DNA from: Actinomycetota bacterium
GTDB lineage: Bacteria; Actinomycetota; Actinomycetes; S36-B12; UBA5976
Assembly: GCA_947491175.1 (NCBI GenBank)
Contig: CANLIF010000052.1
Coordinates: 1 to 8,559, forward strand
DNA: 8,559 bases
Direction of reading: 5' to 3'
Shown: positions 6,291 to 8,559 of the stretch, piece by piece
Numbering within the stretch: position 1 is the first letter of the stretch
How the letters are laid out: each line of letters starts with the position of its first letter
Position numbers and translations under genes: made by a program
Notes under the pieces: generated by a model
Seen by the model: the letters and a program-made list of their open reading frames with translations, nothing else
Databases searched by the model: none
Told to the model about the DNA's origin: nothing

Positions 6291-7246
6291 AAGATTTGAA
6301 ATCAGCTACCGACCCTTCGCGAAATCTTTACTTCGATACCGCCACGCTCTATTATCGTGCTTTTTTTGCAGTGCCCGAGAGCATCACCGCACCAGATGGC
6401 ACTCCGTCGGGCGCGGTACGAGGCTTTCTTGACATGGTGAGCGCAATTGCCAAACAGTTCCCGCCCAAGCAAGTCGTTTTTGCTTGGGATGATGATTGGC
6501 GCCCGCAATGGCGAGTGGATTTGATACCAAGTTATAAACTCCATCGAATTGAAGACCAGTCTTTGGAACAGCCTGATGCTGCAATTGAAGTTGTTCCCGA
6601 TGCATTGTCGCCACAAATTTCTGCCATCTCGTTGATCTTGGACGCGATAGGCCTGCCTCGAATCGGTCAGATTGGCCACGAGGCTGATGATGTTTTAGGT
6701 GCGCTGGTGGCTAAATCCACACAACCATGCGATGTGGTTACAGGTGATCGTGACTTGTTTCAACTGGTTAGTGATGACAGCCAAGTACGGGTGATTTCGA
6801 TAACTAAAGGTGTCAAGAACTTGGAAATTGTCGACGACGGTTATTTAGAAAATCGCTATGGAGTTACGGGGGAGCAGTACGCGGACTTTTCTATGCTTCG
6901 AGGTGATCCCTCCGATGGCCTACCTGGAGTTAAAGGCATTGGCGAGAAGACAGCTGCGAAGTTGATATTGGAGCATAAAGACTTAGCTGGATTGCTAACC
7001 GCTGCCAAGGATTCTGAGGTGCCACTAGCACCAGCGGTGAGACGCAATCTAATCACAAGTCAGGATTACATGAAGGCAGCGAGTAAAGTCGTGCGAGTTA
7101 AGACCACTGCGCGCCTGCCAAAGAAGTTGGATTGCCCGAGCAAAGTGTTAGACCCGCAAAGCCTGCAAGACCTCACCGATGCTTGGGGTATCGAACGGCA
7201 AGTTAAGAGATTTCTCAAGACATTCAACATTGAGTGGGTAGCCTAG
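6284..7246 (+). CDS. Stand-alone 5'-3' exonuclease (Pol I N-domain/FEN family)
   Basis: This 320-residue protein contains only the 5' nuclease domain, without polymerase. The acidic metal ligands are all visible: Asp18 (YFDTATLYYRAFF), Asp69-71 (FAWDDDW), Glu133/Asp135/Asp136 (GHEADDVLG), Asp155 and Asp157 (VTGDRDLFQL), and Asp208/Asp211 (RGDPSDGLPGV). The last group leads into the helix-hairpin-helix DNA-binding motif VKGIGEKTAAKLI (216-228). The PSYKLHR arch residues are at 82-88. Such enzymes remove RNA primers or 5' flaps in replication and repair. It overlaps helY by 7 bp and is followed 4 bp later by the peptidase. A homologue (Rv2090) sits beside helY in M. tuberculosis as I recall. 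It could back up DNA polymerase I, which would be encoded elsewhere. Confidence 0.93.
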   Translation: MVKDLKSATDPSRNLYFDTATLYYRAFFAVPESITAPDGTPSGAVRGFLDMVSAIAKQFPPKQVVFAWDDDWRPQWRVDLIPSYKLHRIEDQSLEQPDAAIEVVPDALSPQISAISLILDAIGLPRIGQIGHEADDVLGALVAKSTQPCDVVTGDRDLFQLVSDDSQVRVISITKGVKNLEIVDDGYLENRYGVTGEQYADFSMLRGDPSDGLPGVKGIGEKTAAKLILEHKDLAGLLTAAKDSEVPLAPAVRRNLITSQDYMKAASKVVRVKTTARLPKKLDCPSKVLDPQSLQDLTDAWGIERQVKRFLKTFNIEWVA

Positions 7247-7250
7247 ACCT

Positions 7251-8348
7251 ATGTCAAAACTGCACCAAGATCGAATTGCAAATGTCGCCTCTCGCTTAGT
7301 GAGAACAAACAATGACGTAATCTTTGTTACGCCTGGCGCCGATTTACGTTATTTGACTGGATACGACGCACTTCCACTTGAAAGACTTACTTGTCTTGCC
7401 ATCCGTAGTAATGGTGATGCCTGGATGATCGTGCCAACACTTGAGAAACCATCGGCGCTAGCTCATCACGTACCAGACATGGGTATTGAACTTTTGGATT
7501 GGCAGGAAACGCAAGACCCGTATTCAATTCTTTTGAAATCGGTTGGATCGATAACTCAGCCTTTGGTCAACAATTTGATGTGGGTTGAGAAAGCATTCGG
7601 ACTTCAAGGTGCATCCCAAGTCAATGTCGAGTTGGCTGGCAAGTTGTTATCTGACATCCGTGAAGTTAAGACTGAGCATGAGATCGCTTGCCTGCATGAG
7701 GCAGGCGCTGCAATTGATGCAGTGCACGACAAAATGCACCTGTGGCTAAGACCAGGTCGTACTGAGCGTGAAGTTGGCAAGGACATAGCCGAGGCAATTC
7801 TGGCGGCCGGACACGTGACGGTTGATTTCGTGATTGTGGCCAGTGGTCCTAATGGCGCTAGTCCGCATCATGAACTCTCTGATCGAGTAATCGAGTCAGG
7901 CGATCCGGTTGTGGTTGACATCGGTGGAACTATGGCCAGTGGATACTGCAGTGACTGCACGAGAATGTATGTCTGCGGTTCCGCACCGGCTGAATATCTT
8001 GAATATTACGCAGTTTTATTTGCCGCGCAAGAAGCTGCCAGACTGCACGCCCGTCCTGGGGTTACTTGTGAGTCGGTAGATGCAGCGGCTCGGGACATTT
8101 TGGTATCCGCTGGGTTAGGTGATCAGTTCATCCATCGAACTGGACATGGAATCGGAATGGAAACTCACGAAGAGCCTTACATCGTTACCGGCAACAAATC
8201 ACTTTTAGTTCCAGGCCATGCATTTTCAATCGAGCCAGGCTTTTACTTCGCTGGTAAGTATGGCGCCAGAATCGAAGACATCGTGACTTGCAATCAAGAT
8301 GGAATTCTTAGCGCAAATAACACAAGTCGCGAACTTGTAATCTTGTAA
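7251..8348 (+). CDS. M24 family metallopeptidase (Xaa-Pro dipeptidase/aminopeptidase, PepQ/PepE type)
   Basis: The protein has 365 residues. An N-terminal creatinase-like domain (about 5-135, with LRYLTGYDALPLERL) is followed by the pita-bread catalytic domain. All five dinuclear metal ligands are present: Asp223 (VVVDIGG), Asp235 (YCSDCTRM), His299 (RTGHGIGMETHEEPY), Glu328 (FSIEPGFY) and Glu342 (GARIEDIV). His206 (PHHELSD) and His306 are the usual substrate-site histidines. The enzyme is cytosolic (no signal peptide) and likely cleaves X-Pro peptides. Dipeptidase cannot be told from aminopeptidase P by sequence alone. M. tuberculosis has pepE at the matching place, as I recall. It begins 4 bp after the exonuclease stop with no close Shine-Dalgarno; GAGTGG at 7232-7237 is rather distant. 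Confidence 0.93.
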   Translation: MSKLHQDRIANVASRLVRTNNDVIFVTPGADLRYLTGYDALPLERLTCLAIRSNGDAWMIVPTLEKPSALAHHVPDMGIELLDWQETQDPYSILLKSVGSITQPLVNNLMWVEKAFGLQGASQVNVELAGKLLSDIREVKTEHEIACLHEAGAAIDAVHDKMHLWLRPGRTEREVGKDIAEAILAAGHVTVDFVIVASGPNGASPHHELSDRVIESGDPVVVDIGGTMASGYCSDCTRMYVCGSAPAEYLEYYAVLFAAQEAARLHARPGVTCESVDAAARDILVSAGLGDQFIHRTGHGIGMETHEEPYIVTGNKSLLVPGHAFSIEPGFYFAGKYGARIEDIVTCNQDGILSANNTSRELVIL

Positions 8349-8354
8349 ATCCAG

Positions 8355-8559
8355 ATGCGATACCTCTATTCGATAGCCGCAGGAGCAATTGTCGCCTGGT
8401 CTTTTTATCCGAATCATTGGTGGGCCGCGATTCTGGGTATTGCCATCCTCCTTGCGATCCTTGATTCGCAATCCAGGCGGGCTCGCCTCAAGATCACAGC
8501 ACTTTTCGCCTTCACGTATTTTGGATTCCACGTGCAATGGGTCAGCTCACTAGGTAACG
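8355..8559 (+). CDS. lnt: Apolipoprotein N-acyltransferase, N-terminal fragment (runs off right edge)
   Basis: ATG 8355 lies 6 bp after the peptidase stop and the frame stays open to the end of the window (68 codons). The translation begins MRYLYSIAAGAIVAWSFYP and has three hydrophobic stretches at about 5-18, 22-38 and 48-60. A basic loop (SRRARLK) comes between the second and third, followed by FGFHVQWVSSLG. This is the usual start of Lnt, with its FYP/FPP turn after helix 1 and the WxxxxG near the end of helix 3. Lnt adds the third acyl chain to lipoproteins at the outer face of the cytoplasmic membrane. The catalytic nitrilase-like domain would lie outside the window, so activity cannot be judged. 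No Shine-Dalgarno is evident. The call rests on a short membrane segment. Confidence 0.72.
   Translation, partial: MRYLYSIAAGAIVAWSFYPNHWWAAILGIAILLAILDSQSRRARLKITALFAFTYFGFHVQWVSSLGN

Noticed and set aside
7690..7706. GC-rich hairpin GCCTGC-ATGAG-GCAGGC in the peptidase gene
   Set aside because: It is a short 6-bp stem with no T-run, inside conserved coding sequence; probably chance.
8226..8537. Minus-strand ORF of 103 codons with several Cys, spanning the peptidase end and lnt start
   Set aside because: It is antisense to two well-supported genes, has no recognisable motif beyond chance Cys pairs, and its plus-strand counterpart reads as a clear Lnt N-terminus.
1..8559. Defence system, prophage, toxin-antitoxin, CRISPR, tRNA or riboswitch
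   Set aside because: Every stretch over 100 bp belongs to a recognised housekeeping gene, and no arrays, cloverleaf pattern or mobile-element ends were seen on either strand.

Overview
The window is a tightly packed, single-strand run of nine genes from an actinobacterium. The order is pafB (5' end missing), pafC, tatA, tatC, a diacylglycerol-kinase-family lipid kinase, a HelY/Mtr4-type helicase, a stand-alone 5'-3' exonuclease, an M24 (Xaa-Pro type) peptidase, and the first 68 codons of an apolipoprotein N-acyltransferase (lnt). From memory, pafB-pafC-tatA-tatC-helY, followed closely by an exonuclease and a PepE-type peptidase, is the conserved order of the Mycobacterium tuberculosis Rv2097c-Rv2089c region. 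The PafBC pair and HelY are themselves actinobacterial markers. Base composition looks close to balanced by eye, well below that of mycobacteria or Streptomyces. That suggests a lower-GC actinobacterial lineage, for example the freshwater planktonic groups. The lineage is an inference, not a demonstration.

Layout. Bases 1-1660 hold the two WYL-domain regulators, whose genes overlap by 11 bp. A 63-bp spacer (1661-1723) is the largest intergenic gap and the only plausible place for an internal promoter. It contains small inverted repeats, a 13-codon ORF ending in an ATGA overlap with tatA, and the strongest Shine-Dalgarno sequence in the window. Bases 1724-2686 encode a minimal Tat translocase (TatA plus six-helix TatC). 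Bases 2697-3581 encode the lipid kinase, 3591-6290 the helicase, 6284-7246 the exonuclease (7-bp overlap with helY), 7251-8348 the peptidase, and 8355 to the right edge the start of Lnt. No gap reaches 100 bp. I see no RNA genes, insertion sequences, CRISPR arrays or phage genes.

How the genes fit together. PafB and PafC are known in mycobacteria to act together as a transcriptional activator of the RecA/LexA-independent DNA-damage response. They usually sit beside the Pup-proteasome genes, which would lie left of this window. TatA and TatC export folded proteins. The lipid kinase and Lnt act on membrane lipid and lipoproteins. HelY and the exonuclease are nucleic-acid enzymes. The set is best read as a conserved housekeeping operon. 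I found no convincing undescribed system. The items most worth a second look are the loss of polar residues at the expected TatA-TatC contact positions, the PafC copy that has lost the Trp of its WYL motif under a perfect 9-bp inverted repeat, a three-arm hairpin set inside helY, and a Cys2His2-like cluster in HelY.
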